A stretch of DNA of 27,444 nucleotides, taken from a virus. A program made the translations under genes and the position numbers. The notes beneath the pieces are model-generated. The model was given only the letters and a program-made list of their open reading frames with translations. It searched no databases and was not told where the DNA came from. The stretch covers positions 1 through 27,444 of the IMG/VR virus record IMGVR_UViG_3300028746_000212. One strand, 5' to 3'. This document shows, one piece after another, positions 20,963 to 27,444 of this stretch (positions are counted from its first letter, which is position 1; each line of letters opens with the position of its first letter).

Positions 20963-22482
20963 CACGTAAGCCTCTAACGAGGGGCGAGAAGGTAATAGCG
21001 TTTTGTGAGAAGTATTGCAAGGTGCCTGAGGGTGCCCTTGTCGGCTTACCCCTAAAGTTTGAAGAGTTTCAGCGCAAATTCATTCTCGATGTGTACGACA
21101 ACCCGCACGGCACGAAGAATGGGTATCTAAGCATCGCACGGAAGAACGGCAAGAGCGCCGTCATTGCCGCCCTACTCCTGGCCCACTTGGTCGGCCCGGA
21201 AGCGAAATTAAACAGTCAGATCGTGTCTGGGGCTATGTCCCGTGAACAAGCCGCGATTATCCATTCGCTGGCATCGAAGATGGTCGCCATGTCGCCCTTC
21301 TTATCTTCGATAGTGCGCATCGTCCCGTCCGGCAAACGATTGTACGGCCTGCCGATGAATGTCGAATACAAGGCATTGTCCGCCGAGGCCAAGACCACAC
21401 ACGGCTTATCTCCAATACTGGCGATCATTGACGAGGCCGGGCAGATACGCGGGCCGCAGAGCGATTTTATTGACGCAATCACAACGGCTCAAGGCGCGCA
21501 CGACAACCCCTTGATTATCGTGGTTAGCACGCAAGCAGCCTCTGACGCTGACCTGCTATCGATCTGGATCGACGACGCGCTAACCAGCGACGACCCGCAT
21601 ACGGTTGTTCACCTCTACGCAGCCGACAAAGACGCCGAGCTAATGGACATCAACGGCTGGCGCGCAGCCAATCCGGCAATGGGCATATTCCGCTCCGAAG
21701 CGGACGTAGAAAAACAGGCACGCGCAGCCGTGCGGATGCCCTCCAGCGAAAACACGTTCCGCAATCTGATCCTGAATCAGCGCGTCTCTACGGTTTCACC
21801 GTTTATCAGTCGCGACGTGTGGAAATCCTGCGATGCCCTCCCGGTTGAGTTCGATAACCGCACCCAGGTATTCGGTGGCCTGGACTTATCAGCCCGCACT
21901 GACCTTACCGCCCTGGTGCTCATTGGGCGCGTCTCGGGTATCTGGCAAGCGCATGCCTATTTCTGGACACCCGAGGAAGGGATACGGGATCGGGCCAAAA
22001 AAGACCGCTCACCCTATGACCTGTGGGCAGATCAAGGGTATTTGCGCACGACGCCGGGACGCTCTGTCGATTACGAATATGTCGCCCGTGACATAGCCGA
22101 CATCTGCGCGGGGTTGAATCTGCATTCCATCGCATACGACCGCTGGCGTATTGATCTCCTCAAGAAAGAGTTCGCGGATCTCGGCGTGGACCTCCCCCTT
22201 GTACCTCACGGCCAGGGCTTCAAGGATTTCAGCCCTGCGCTTGACGCGCTTGAAGTCGAGCTTATCAACGCCCGCCTTGCCCATGGCGCAAACCCCGTCC
22301 TGACCATGTGCGCAGCTAACGCAATCATCAACAAAGACCCTTCCGGCAATCGAAAACTAGACAAGTCCAAAGCGACAGGCCGCATCGACGGTCTAGTTGC
22401 ATTGGCAATGGCATACGGCGCGACGGTATTAGCAGCAGGTGATTTGGAACCCGAATCGCAATTTCAATTCTTCGTCATGTGA
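20959..22482 (+). CDS. terL: Terminase large subunit (HK97-type ATPase and nuclease)
   Basis: A 507-residue protein from a TTG start overlapping the stop of the small subunit (TTGA). The ATPase domain has Walker A SIARKNGKSAV (residues 58-68) and Walker B LAIIDEAG near 154-161, followed by a coupling-type VVSTQA. The RNase H-like nuclease domain has FGGLDLSARTDLTALV near 305 and later acidic residues (SIAYDRWRIDLLKK, then KATGRIDGLVALAMAYG). It is the packaging motor that also cuts the concatemer. It overlaps the next gene by 44 bases. Confidence 0.95.
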   Translation: MTRKPLTRGEKVIAFCEKYCKVPEGALVGLPLKFEEFQRKFILDVYDNPHGTKNGYLSIARKNGKSAVIAALLLAHLVGPEAKLNSQIVSGAMSREQAAIIHSLASKMVAMSPFLSSIVRIVPSGKRLYGLPMNVEYKALSAEAKTTHGLSPILAIIDEAGQIRGPQSDFIDAITTAQGAHDNPLIIVVSTQAASDADLLSIWIDDALTSDDPHTVVHLYAADKDAELMDINGWRAANPAMGIFRSEADVEKQARAAVRMPSSENTFRNLILNQRVSTVSPFISRDVWKSCDALPVEFDNRTQVFGGLDLSARTDLTALVLIGRVSGIWQAHAYFWTPEEGIRDRAKKDRSPYDLWADQGYLRTTPGRSVDYEYVARDIADICAGLNLHSIAYDRWRIDLLKKEFADLGVDLPLVPHGQGFKDFSPALDALEVELINARLAHGANPVLTMCAANAIINKDPSGNRKLDKSKATGRIDGLVALAMAYGATVLAAGDLEPESQFQFFVM

Positions 22483-23092
22483 GGCCCAGATAGACAACAA
22501 ACTATTTTCCGCGATTCTCATTAAGTCCGTTAATGACGATGCACGCGAATTCGAAGGTATCGCCTCTACGCCAACACCGGATAAGGTCAAGGACACGATT
22601 AACCCGCTGGGGCTGTCATTCCAGGCAGAGACTCCACTACTCATCCATCACAAGCACGATCAGCCAGTAGGCACCGTTCAATTTGGCAAACCGACCCCAA
22701 GGGGGCTTCCCTTCAAGGCCAAGATTACCAAGATTGACGAACCAGGAATCGTAAAAGATCGAACGGACGAGGCTTGGCATAGCGTCAAAACCCGTCTTAT
22801 TAAGGGCGTCTCTATCGGCTTTCTGCCGAAGGAATACAACCACAAAGCGGACGGTGGTACGCACTTCGAAAAAGCTGAGGTGCATGAACTGTCCCTCACC
22901 GCGATCCCCTGCAACCCGGAAGCAATGATTACGGCCTTTAAGAGCCTACATGCTCCCGATACTGCATCAGCCACGCCCGACGGCGAAACCCTAGGCAATA
23001 CAACGGAAACCGCACAGCCGGAAGCCGTTATCCCCACATCAAAAACTCCGCGCACGGTCGCTATTGACCTTTCTTTTCGCCGTTATCAATAA
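22439..23092 (+). CDS. Prohead maturation protease (HK97 gp4-like)
   Basis: A 217-residue serine protease of the HK97/herpesvirus assemblin fold. Catalytic His lies in LLIHHKHDQPVGTV (about residues 68-80) and Ser in IKGVSIGF (S125), followed by EKAEVHELSLTAIPCNPEA. It cleaves the capsid delta domain during head maturation. The only usual start codon in frame before the fold is the GTG at 22439, inside the terminase gene and without a clear Shine-Dalgarno, so coupling or an uncommon start is possible. The C-terminal ~45 residues are low-complexity Thr/Pro/Glu. Confidence 0.88.
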   Translation: MIWNPNRNFNSSSCEAQIDNKLFSAILIKSVNDDAREFEGIASTPTPDKVKDTINPLGLSFQAETPLLIHHKHDQPVGTVQFGKPTPRGLPFKAKITKIDEPGIVKDRTDEAWHSVKTRLIKGVSIGFLPKEYNHKADGGTHFEKAEVHELSLTAIPCNPEAMITAFKSLHAPDTASATPDGETLGNTTETAQPEAVIPTSKTPRTVAIDLSFRRYQ

Positions 23093-23100
23093 GGATTCCT
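23092..23100 (+). promoter_or_regulatory. Palindromic Shine-Dalgarno box AGGATTCCT
   Basis: The fourth copy of the box, slightly shorter, two bases before the ATG of the major capsid gene at 23103. Confidence 0.5.
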
Positions 23101-23102
23101 AT

Positions 23103-24431
23103 ATGTTTATTTCAGAAAAAATCAAACAACTTCAAGCTCAACTGTCGCAATCAGAATTGTCGCGGAATGAACTCGTATCAAAGTCTGTCGCGGAAGATCG
23201 GGCATTGACGGAAGATGAGGTAAAGCAGTTCAACACCTTTGGCGAGGAATTGGATGCCGGTGCAAAAGAGCTGAGCCGCCTTCAAACAGTCGAGAAGTCG
23301 ATTGCAGCTCAAGCGGTCGCCGTCACCAAGACGCCTACGCAAACTATCACCGTTGAATCGAATGCGCCGAAAGGTTCCGCATTCACACGAACAGCGATGA
23401 TCTTAGGCAAGGCTAAAGGTAATCTACCCCTTGCCCGCGAGCTTGCTGAGGTGCATTACAAGGATGACGCGGTTGTAAATGGCATCATCAAGGCTGCGGT
23501 GTCCGCAGGCTCTACGCAAGTAGCACAGTGGGCCGGTAACCTGATCTATCCCGAACAGTACGCAGGCGACTTTATCGAACTACTGTACCCGCAAACGATT
23601 CTGGGTCGCCTGAATCTTCGCAAGATCCCGTTTAACGTCCGCGTCTCCATGCAGAACTCCGGTACGGCTTCTGGCTGGGTAGGTGAATCGCAACCAACCC
23701 CGGTTACCTCTGCTGGCTTCGATAAAGTGTTTCTGACGTGGGCCAAGGTCTATGCCCTTAGCGTTATGTCGGATGAGCTGATTCGTTTTTCGAATCCGGC
23801 GGCGGAGGCCTTAGTGCAGGCGGACTTACTCAAAGCTACGGCCAAGGGTCTTGATCTTTCGTTCCTCTCGACCAATGCAGCCGTGGCTAATGTTTCGCCG
23901 GCGGGCATGCTGAATGGCGTTACCGCCGTCAAGGCTTCGGGCAACACGGCTGAGGCGCTGATTCTCGATATCCAAACGCTGGTGGCTCCGTTCATCGCCG
24001 CGAATATTGATATGACGCAAGCCAAGCTTCTCATGTCTCCGGCGCGTGCGCTCGCCATCGGCTCGATTCGTAATGCTCTGGGTAACAAGTTCTTCCCGGA
24101 TATGAGCATGACCGGCGGCATCTTAGAGAACTTCCCGGTTCTCACGTCGAACGTCGTTGCAGGTGATGCCATCGTAATGATTATCCCCGATGAAATTTAC
24201 CTGTCGGAGGACGCTGGCCCGCAGATCGATATCTCGACTGAGGCATCGATCATTATGGACACGAACCCTGCTGGTGCCGTCGCTGGTGCTGCCACTGTCC
24301 CAGTAGTTCCGGTATCCATGTTCCAAAACAACATGGTCGCTGTGCGTATCGGTCAGTTTATCAACTGGCAGGCACGCCGTCCGGGTCTGTGTGCGGGTGT
24401 TATCACCGGCTCCGCATACTCGGCAGCTTAA
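23103..24431 (+). CDS. Major capsid protein (HK97 fold)
   Basis: A 442-residue protein from the ATG at 23103, which follows AAGGATTCCTAT; the open frame upstream lies over the protease gene. An N-terminal coiled-coil scaffold (FISEKIKQLQAQLSQSELSRNELVSKS, then LDAGAKELSRLQTVEKSIAAQA) is the delta-like domain removed by the protease. The shell part starts near residue 100 and contains FIELLYPQTILGRLNLRKIPFNVRVSMQ, then SGWVGESQPTPVTSAGFDKVFLTWAKVYALSVMSDELIRFS, and a C-terminal VAVRIGQFINWQARRPG, all typical of HK97-family capsids. A terminator follows directly, so this gene may be the most strongly expressed. Confidence 0.94.
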   Translation: MFISEKIKQLQAQLSQSELSRNELVSKSVAEDRALTEDEVKQFNTFGEELDAGAKELSRLQTVEKSIAAQAVAVTKTPTQTITVESNAPKGSAFTRTAMILGKAKGNLPLARELAEVHYKDDAVVNGIIKAAVSAGSTQVAQWAGNLIYPEQYAGDFIELLYPQTILGRLNLRKIPFNVRVSMQNSGTASGWVGESQPTPVTSAGFDKVFLTWAKVYALSVMSDELIRFSNPAAEALVQADLLKATAKGLDLSFLSTNAAVANVSPAGMLNGVTAVKASGNTAEALILDIQTLVAPFIAANIDMTQAKLLMSPARALAIGSIRNALGNKFFPDMSMTGGILENFPVLTSNVVAGDAIVMIIPDEIYLSEDAGPQIDISTEASIIMDTNPAGAVAGAATVPVVPVSMFQNNMVAVRIGQFINWQARRPGLCAGVITGSAYSAA

Positions 24432-24438
24432 GCATTAC

Positions 24439-24460
24439 GCCCCGCGCAAGCGGGGCTTTC
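24439..24460 (+). terminator. Hairpin after the major capsid gene (partial terminator)
   Basis: GCCCCGC and GCGGGGC form a 7-bp stem with a GCAA tetraloop, followed by TTTC. The short T-run suggests partial termination, which would lower expression of the genes beyond relative to the capsid. Confidence 0.68.
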
Positions 24461-24487
24461 CATCAACTGTATACCCCGGAGGGTTTA

Positions 24488-24664
24488 TTGAATAAACGAA
24501 TCACTGTAGAAGCCCTGCGGGATATCCAGTTATTTCCGCCTATCAAAAAGGGCGAGCGCAAAGAGGTGTCCGAAAAATATGGCCGCGCCCTCGTAAGCAT
24601 GAACTGGGCGAAGGAAGTAAAAAAACTGGGACGCGCCAAAGCTGAAACTGGAGAGAGTGAGTGA
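24488..24664 (+). CDS. Hypothetical small protein between capsid and portal (58 aa)
   Basis: I use the TTG at 24488, preceded by GGAGGG; the open frame upstream runs back over the terminator and capsid gene. The product (MNKRITVEALRDIQLFPPIKKGERKEVSEKYGRALVSMNWAKEVKKLG...) is basic and helical and ends in a GTGA overlap with the portal start. Small proteins at this place can be head decoration or assembly factors. No family is recognised. Confidence 0.65.
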   Translation: MNKRITVEALRDIQLFPPIKKGERKEVSEKYGRALVSMNWAKEVKKLGRAKAETGESE

Positions 24665-26034
24665 AGTTTCTAGGCTGGGACGTTAGTAAGGCATTCAAGC
24701 CCTGGAAGCGTCCCGCAGCGTCAGTAGGTGCATCCGCCATCGGGGCACCGGGCGCTAGCGGCTTCATCAAGGAACCGTTTACCGGTGCATGGCAGAAAAA
24801 CCAATCGCTCGCCACACGTGACGGGATGCTTGCAAGCTCCGCCGTTTTCTCTTGCGTTGACCTGATCTCATCCGACGTGTCAAAGCTCCGCATTAAATAC
24901 GTGAAACTCACGGATGGCGTGTGGCAAGAGTCTAGCGCTCCCCGATATACCAACGTTCTGCGCAAGCCGAACCATTACCAGACCCGCGCACAATTTATTA
25001 AGGCGTGGGTCGGTAGCAAATTGTCCTATGGCAATACTTACGTCCTACTCGGTCGAAATAGTCTTGGTAGCATCGTGTCGATGGACATCCTCAATCCTAA
25101 GCACGTGGTCCCGCTCGTCGCGCCGGATAGTTCAATTTTCTATCAAATCACGATGTCGCCGCTCCAAGTCACGCCGATGGAAACGATTGTAGTTCCGGCG
25201 CGAGACATCATCCATGATCGGGGCATTACCTCCTGGCATCCGCTGGTCGGCATGACGCCAATTGCAGCGTGCGCCGCTGCGGCCACACTCGGAAACAGTA
25301 TCGCTACCAATAGCGCGGCTTTCTTTTCAAACGCTGCCCGCCCGTCCGTATTCATGTCCGCCCCTGCGGCAATCTCAAATGAAACCGCCGCCCGCCTCAA
25401 GGCGCAAACGGAGAGTGGCTACACCGGGGCAGGCGTCGGCAAAGTCATGGTAGGCGGCGATGGCCTCACGCTTACGCACATGACCATGACCGGCGCGGAC
25501 GCTCAGACTATCGAACAATTGAAGTGGACCGCTGAGGATGTAGCGCGCTGCTTTCATGTGCCCGGCCATAAGATCGGACTCGATACCGGCGCTCGCACAG
25601 CCGCCAATTCCGCTATTTATGAGGCTATGTATTACTCGGACTGTCTACAGGCATATCTTGAGAATATCGAGCTACTACTAGATGACAGCTTCGACATTAC
25701 GGACGGTGCGGGCTTCGAGTTCGACACGACCGGCTTGATGCGTATGGATGAGTCAGCGCGCCACGCCGCGAATGCGCAGGCAGTCGGTGCCGGGTATATG
25801 AAGCCAAATGAAGCTAGAGCGACCGTGGGCCTTCCCCCTGTCATTGGCGGCGACACGCCATATCTACAACAGCAAAACTACTCGCTGGCCGCGCTCTCCC
25901 GCCGCGACACCCAGCCCGCCCCTAGCTCAACGGCACCACCTGAGCAAGAAGATGCACAAGAAAGCAACGAGGACAGTAGCGGCTCTGCCGATTCACCAAC
26001 ACAAGCCGAGGGAGTAGACAACGGGAATGAATGA
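24661..26034 (+). CDS. Portal protein (HK97-type)
   Basis: A 457-residue protein from a GTG that overlaps the preceding stop. Portal landmarks: LASSAVFSCVDLISSDVSKLRIKY near residue 60; VLRKPNHYQTRAQFIKAWVGSKLSYGNTYVLLGRN; DIIHDRGITSWHPLVGMTPIAACAAAATLGN; VGKVMVGGDGLTLTHMTMTGADAQTIEQLKWTAEDVARCFHVPGHKIGL; and a C-terminal acidic, Ser/Pro/Gln-rich tail. It forms the dodecameric DNA channel at the head vertex. Its place after, rather than before, protease and capsid is unusual. Confidence 0.93.
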   Translation: MKFLGWDVSKAFKPWKRPAASVGASAIGAPGASGFIKEPFTGAWQKNQSLATRDGMLASSAVFSCVDLISSDVSKLRIKYVKLTDGVWQESSAPRYTNVLRKPNHYQTRAQFIKAWVGSKLSYGNTYVLLGRNSLGSIVSMDILNPKHVVPLVAPDSSIFYQITMSPLQVTPMETIVVPARDIIHDRGITSWHPLVGMTPIAACAAAATLGNSIATNSAAFFSNAARPSVFMSAPAAISNETAARLKAQTESGYTGAGVGKVMVGGDGLTLTHMTMTGADAQTIEQLKWTAEDVARCFHVPGHKIGLDTGARTAANSAIYEAMYYSDCLQAYLENIELLLDDSFDITDGAGFEFDTTGLMRMDESARHAANAQAVGAGYMKPNEARATVGLPPVIGGDTPYLQQQNYSLAALSRRDTQPAPSSTAPPEQEDAQESNEDSSGSADSPTQAEGVDNGNE

Positions 26035-26317
26035 CCTAGTTACGTTGGTCCAGGCCAAGGCCCAACTTCGCATAGTCGATACGGATTCAGACGCAGAGCT
26101 AGCCGACATGATTACGGCGGCGAGCACAATTATTGTGGGCTATCTAAAAACACCAGCCGCTGCCGCATATACGGCGTCAACCGTACCAGCAAACATCCGC
26201 CACGCCGCCCTGCTCGTCCTGGCTTCGCTCTACGAGGATCGTGAAGGCGACACAGACCCAATCGGTCCCGCAGTGCAATCGATCCTAATGCGTGACCGTG
26301 ACCCGGCTCTTGCATGA
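26027..26317 (+). CDS. Head-tail connector protein (HK97 gp6-like)
   Basis: A 96-residue helical protein: DLVTLVQAKAQLRIVDTDSDAELADMITAASTIIVGYL, then IRHAALLVLASLYEDREGD, the usual pattern of gp6-like adaptors (LxxAKxxLRI, then a long helix pair). It forms the ring under the portal. Starts inside the portal gene by 8 bases. Confidence 0.86.
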   Translation: MNDLVTLVQAKAQLRIVDTDSDAELADMITAASTIIVGYLKTPAAAAYTASTVPANIRHAALLVLASLYEDREGDTDPIGPAVQSILMRDRDPALA

Positions 26318-26673
26318 GGCAAGGCGTACCTCACCGCACAGGCGGGCTCCGTGCCGGCCCCCTCAATAGAAAAATCTCCCTACAACGCAAGTCATCCGGC
26401 AAAGACGACCTCGGCCAGCCAACGGACGTATGGACTGAGTTCGCCTCCGTGTGGGGAGCCGTCCTGCAACTGTCGGGCAAGGAAAAAATTACGGGCGGGA
26501 CAAAGGTAGATACCGGATCGGCAAGTATCCGAATTCGCTACCGCACAGACATTACCAGTGCCGACCGCGCACTTTCCCAGGGTGTCATTTTCAATATCTC
26601 ATCAGTCCTGCCTAACGTGTCCTCACGTGAATTCACGGACCTAGCCTGTACGGAAAACGCCAACGATGGATAA
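26314..26673 (+). CDS. Head-tail joining (head closure) protein
   Basis: A 119-residue beta-rich protein. GPLNRKISLQRKSSGKDDLGQPTDVWTEFASVWGAVLQLSGKE and IRIRYRTDITSADRAL follow the pattern of the phage head-tail joining family (SPP1 gp16-like). ATGA overlap with the connector gene. It seals the connector for tail attachment. Confidence 0.84.
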   Translation: MRQGVPHRTGGLRAGPLNRKISLQRKSSGKDDLGQPTDVWTEFASVWGAVLQLSGKEKITGGTKVDTGSASIRIRYRTDITSADRALSQGVIFNISSVLPNVSSREFTDLACTENANDG

Positions 26674-26851
26674 ACACAGAAGCGAATACCTCGACCCACC
26701 GCTACCCCATTCCGGCACAGGTGCGGAACTCTTGGAATATGTGCGCTTGGCACTAAACCTCCCCCAGTCGCTTGTATCGCTGGATTTAGCTTTCAGGGTG
26801 AATGAGCCACTACACATCAAAGCGGAGTTCAATGCGACACATGGCCGATGA
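26666..26851 (+). CDS. Hypothetical small protein in the head-tail joining cluster (61 aa)
   Basis: A 61-residue product (MDKHRSEYLDPPLPHSGTGAELLEYVRLALNLPQSLVSLDLAFRVNEPLHIKAEFNATHG). It overlaps both neighbours, by 8 bases and by ATGA. In HK97-like clusters this position usually holds the gp10-like tail protein of about 130 residues, which is not recognisable here. No family is assigned. Confidence 0.62.
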   Translation: MDKHRSEYLDPPLPHSGTGAELLEYVRLALNLPQSLVSLDLAFRVNEPLHIKAEFNATHGR

Positions 26852-27201
26852 CGGCTGAGGCTATCGCATATGCGGCTCTCAAAGGGCTTGCATCAGGCTC
26901 AGTTTTCCCTGACGTTGCACCCGCCAAAACAGCACCGCCCTGGATCACGTATCAAGCAGTCGGCGGTCAAGATTTTACCGACCTATCCGGTAGCCCCCCG
27001 GAAACGCTCAATCAGCGTATGCAAGTCACTGCGTGGTCCAAGACCCGCGCCCAAGCCTCCGCGCTCATACAGCAAGCCCGCATCGCACTCGTCAGCCCCG
27101 GTGTCCTCGCCGTCCCTATCGGCGCACCGGATAGCGTCTTCGAAGACGCAACGATGCTGTACGGCTCCCGGCTGGACTTCTCAATCAACTATAAGGCTTA
27201 A
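26848..27201 (+). CDS. Tail completion protein (DUF3168-type)
   Basis: A 117-residue protein: AEAIAYAALKGLASGSVFPDVAPAKTAPPWITYQAVGGQDFTDLSG, then LNQRMQVTAWSKTRAQASALIQQARIAL, and a final DATMLYGSRLDFSINYK. This is the pattern of DUF3168 (tail terminator/completion) proteins that sit between head-tail joining and tail tube genes. ATGA overlap upstream; the tail tube gene starts just beyond the stop. Confidence 0.84.
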   Translation: MTAEAIAYAALKGLASGSVFPDVAPAKTAPPWITYQAVGGQDFTDLSGSPPETLNQRMQVTAWSKTRAQASALIQQARIALVSPGVLAVPIGAPDSVFEDATMLYGSRLDFSINYKA

Positions 27202-27444
27202 ATGACCGCAATCGTCGCGCAAGGGACAACCCTTGCCTATAACACCGGCCCGGCCGCCACGCCCGCATTTTCTCCGATTCCCGGCATCAGCGAAATTTCA
27301 GGTTTCAATGGCGCCGCGAACGTCATCGATACGACCGACCTCAATAGCAAGGCTAAAGAAAAGAAACTCGGCTTACAGGATTGGGGGCAGCTCTCTCTTT
27401 CGCTGCATACCGACTTAAAGCAAGTCGCCCACTCGGCACTGCTC
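27202..27444 (+). CDS. Major tail tube protein, N-terminal part (runs off the window)
   Basis: The ATG at 27202 directly follows the stop of the tail completion gene. The 81 codons present read MTAIVAQGTTLAYNTGPAAT, then PAFSPIPGISEISGFNGAANVIDTTDLNSKAKEKKLGLQDWGQLSLSLH. The ISGF, IDTTDLNSKAKEK and GQLSLSL pattern is typical of lambda/TP901-type tail tube proteins of long non-contractile tails. It continues past the window end, so the tail is expected to be siphovirus-like. Confidence 0.8.
   Translation, partial: MTAIVAQGTTLAYNTGPAATPAFSPIPGISEISGFNGAANVIDTTDLNSKAKEKKLGLQDWGQLSLSLHTDLKQVAHSALL

Noticed and set aside
1-27444. CRISPR arrays or insertion sequences
   Set aside because: No regularly spaced repeats and no transposase-like proteins were seen.

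Overview
The window reads as a contiguous piece of a tailed double-stranded DNA phage of a proteobacterium. The host genus cannot be fixed from the sequence. Its leftward half has a T7/phiKMV-type replication and transcription module: single-subunit RNA polymerase, family A DNA polymerase, gp6-like 5'-3' exonuclease, ATP-dependent ligase, and separate primase and helicase. Its rightward half has an HK97/lambda-type head and tail-tube module. Two divergent arms of this kind, with lysis genes converging on the RNA polymerase gene, are the layout known from Xanthomonas phage Xp10 and relatives. This window differs in carrying a tyrosine-recombinase gene between the arms.

Layout. 1-752 (+): end of the late operon, with a DUF2778-type peptidoglycan enzyme and a two-helix membrane protein, ended by a strong terminator at about 764-820 that lies antisense inside the 3' end of the RNA polymerase gene. 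737-17886 (-): one long leftward arm. Read in its direction of transcription it holds small unknown genes, a Rha/ANT-type regulator, more small genes, primase, helicase, a membrane peptide, ligase, three micro-genes, DNA polymerase, a probable ssDNA-binding protein, 5'-3' exonuclease, an endonuclease VII-like protein, a DEDD exonuclease with zinc ribbon, two MazG/dNTP-pyrophosphohydrolase-type proteins and finally the T7-like RNA polymerase. Most genes overlap by 1, 4 or a few bases (TAATG, ATGA, TTGA), so translational coupling is pervasive. Several genes of 21-50 codons fill what would otherwise be gaps.

17887-18383 is the divergent control region: a potentially structured leader, a leftward promoter candidate between two 10-bp direct repeats, and a rightward sigma70-like promoter with a perfect 14-bp palindrome between -35 and -10. 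18384-19325 (+) encodes an integrase-family protein that has lost the nucleophilic tyrosine and most other catalytic residues. 19326-20494 holds an HNH endonuclease gene and about 560 bases of AT-rich, repeat-containing DNA with a 10-bp inverted repeat that may belong to the packaging (cos/pac) region. 20495-27444 (+): terminase small and large subunits, prohead protease, major capsid, a 58-residue protein, portal, head-tail connectors, tail completion protein and the start of the tail tube gene.

How it works together (inference from families): the leftward arm would be started by host RNA polymerase from the control region and would make the phage's replisome, nucleases and its own RNA polymerase. 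The phage enzyme could then drive late genes, although I could not identify its promoters. The integrase-like gene sits inside a contiguous phage map, with replication genes on one side and packaging genes on the other. That fits a virion or circular genome better than a prophage integrated beside int. With the dead active site, it suggests the integrase has been kept for another role, such as DNA binding. No repressor, tRNA or CRISPR array was seen.
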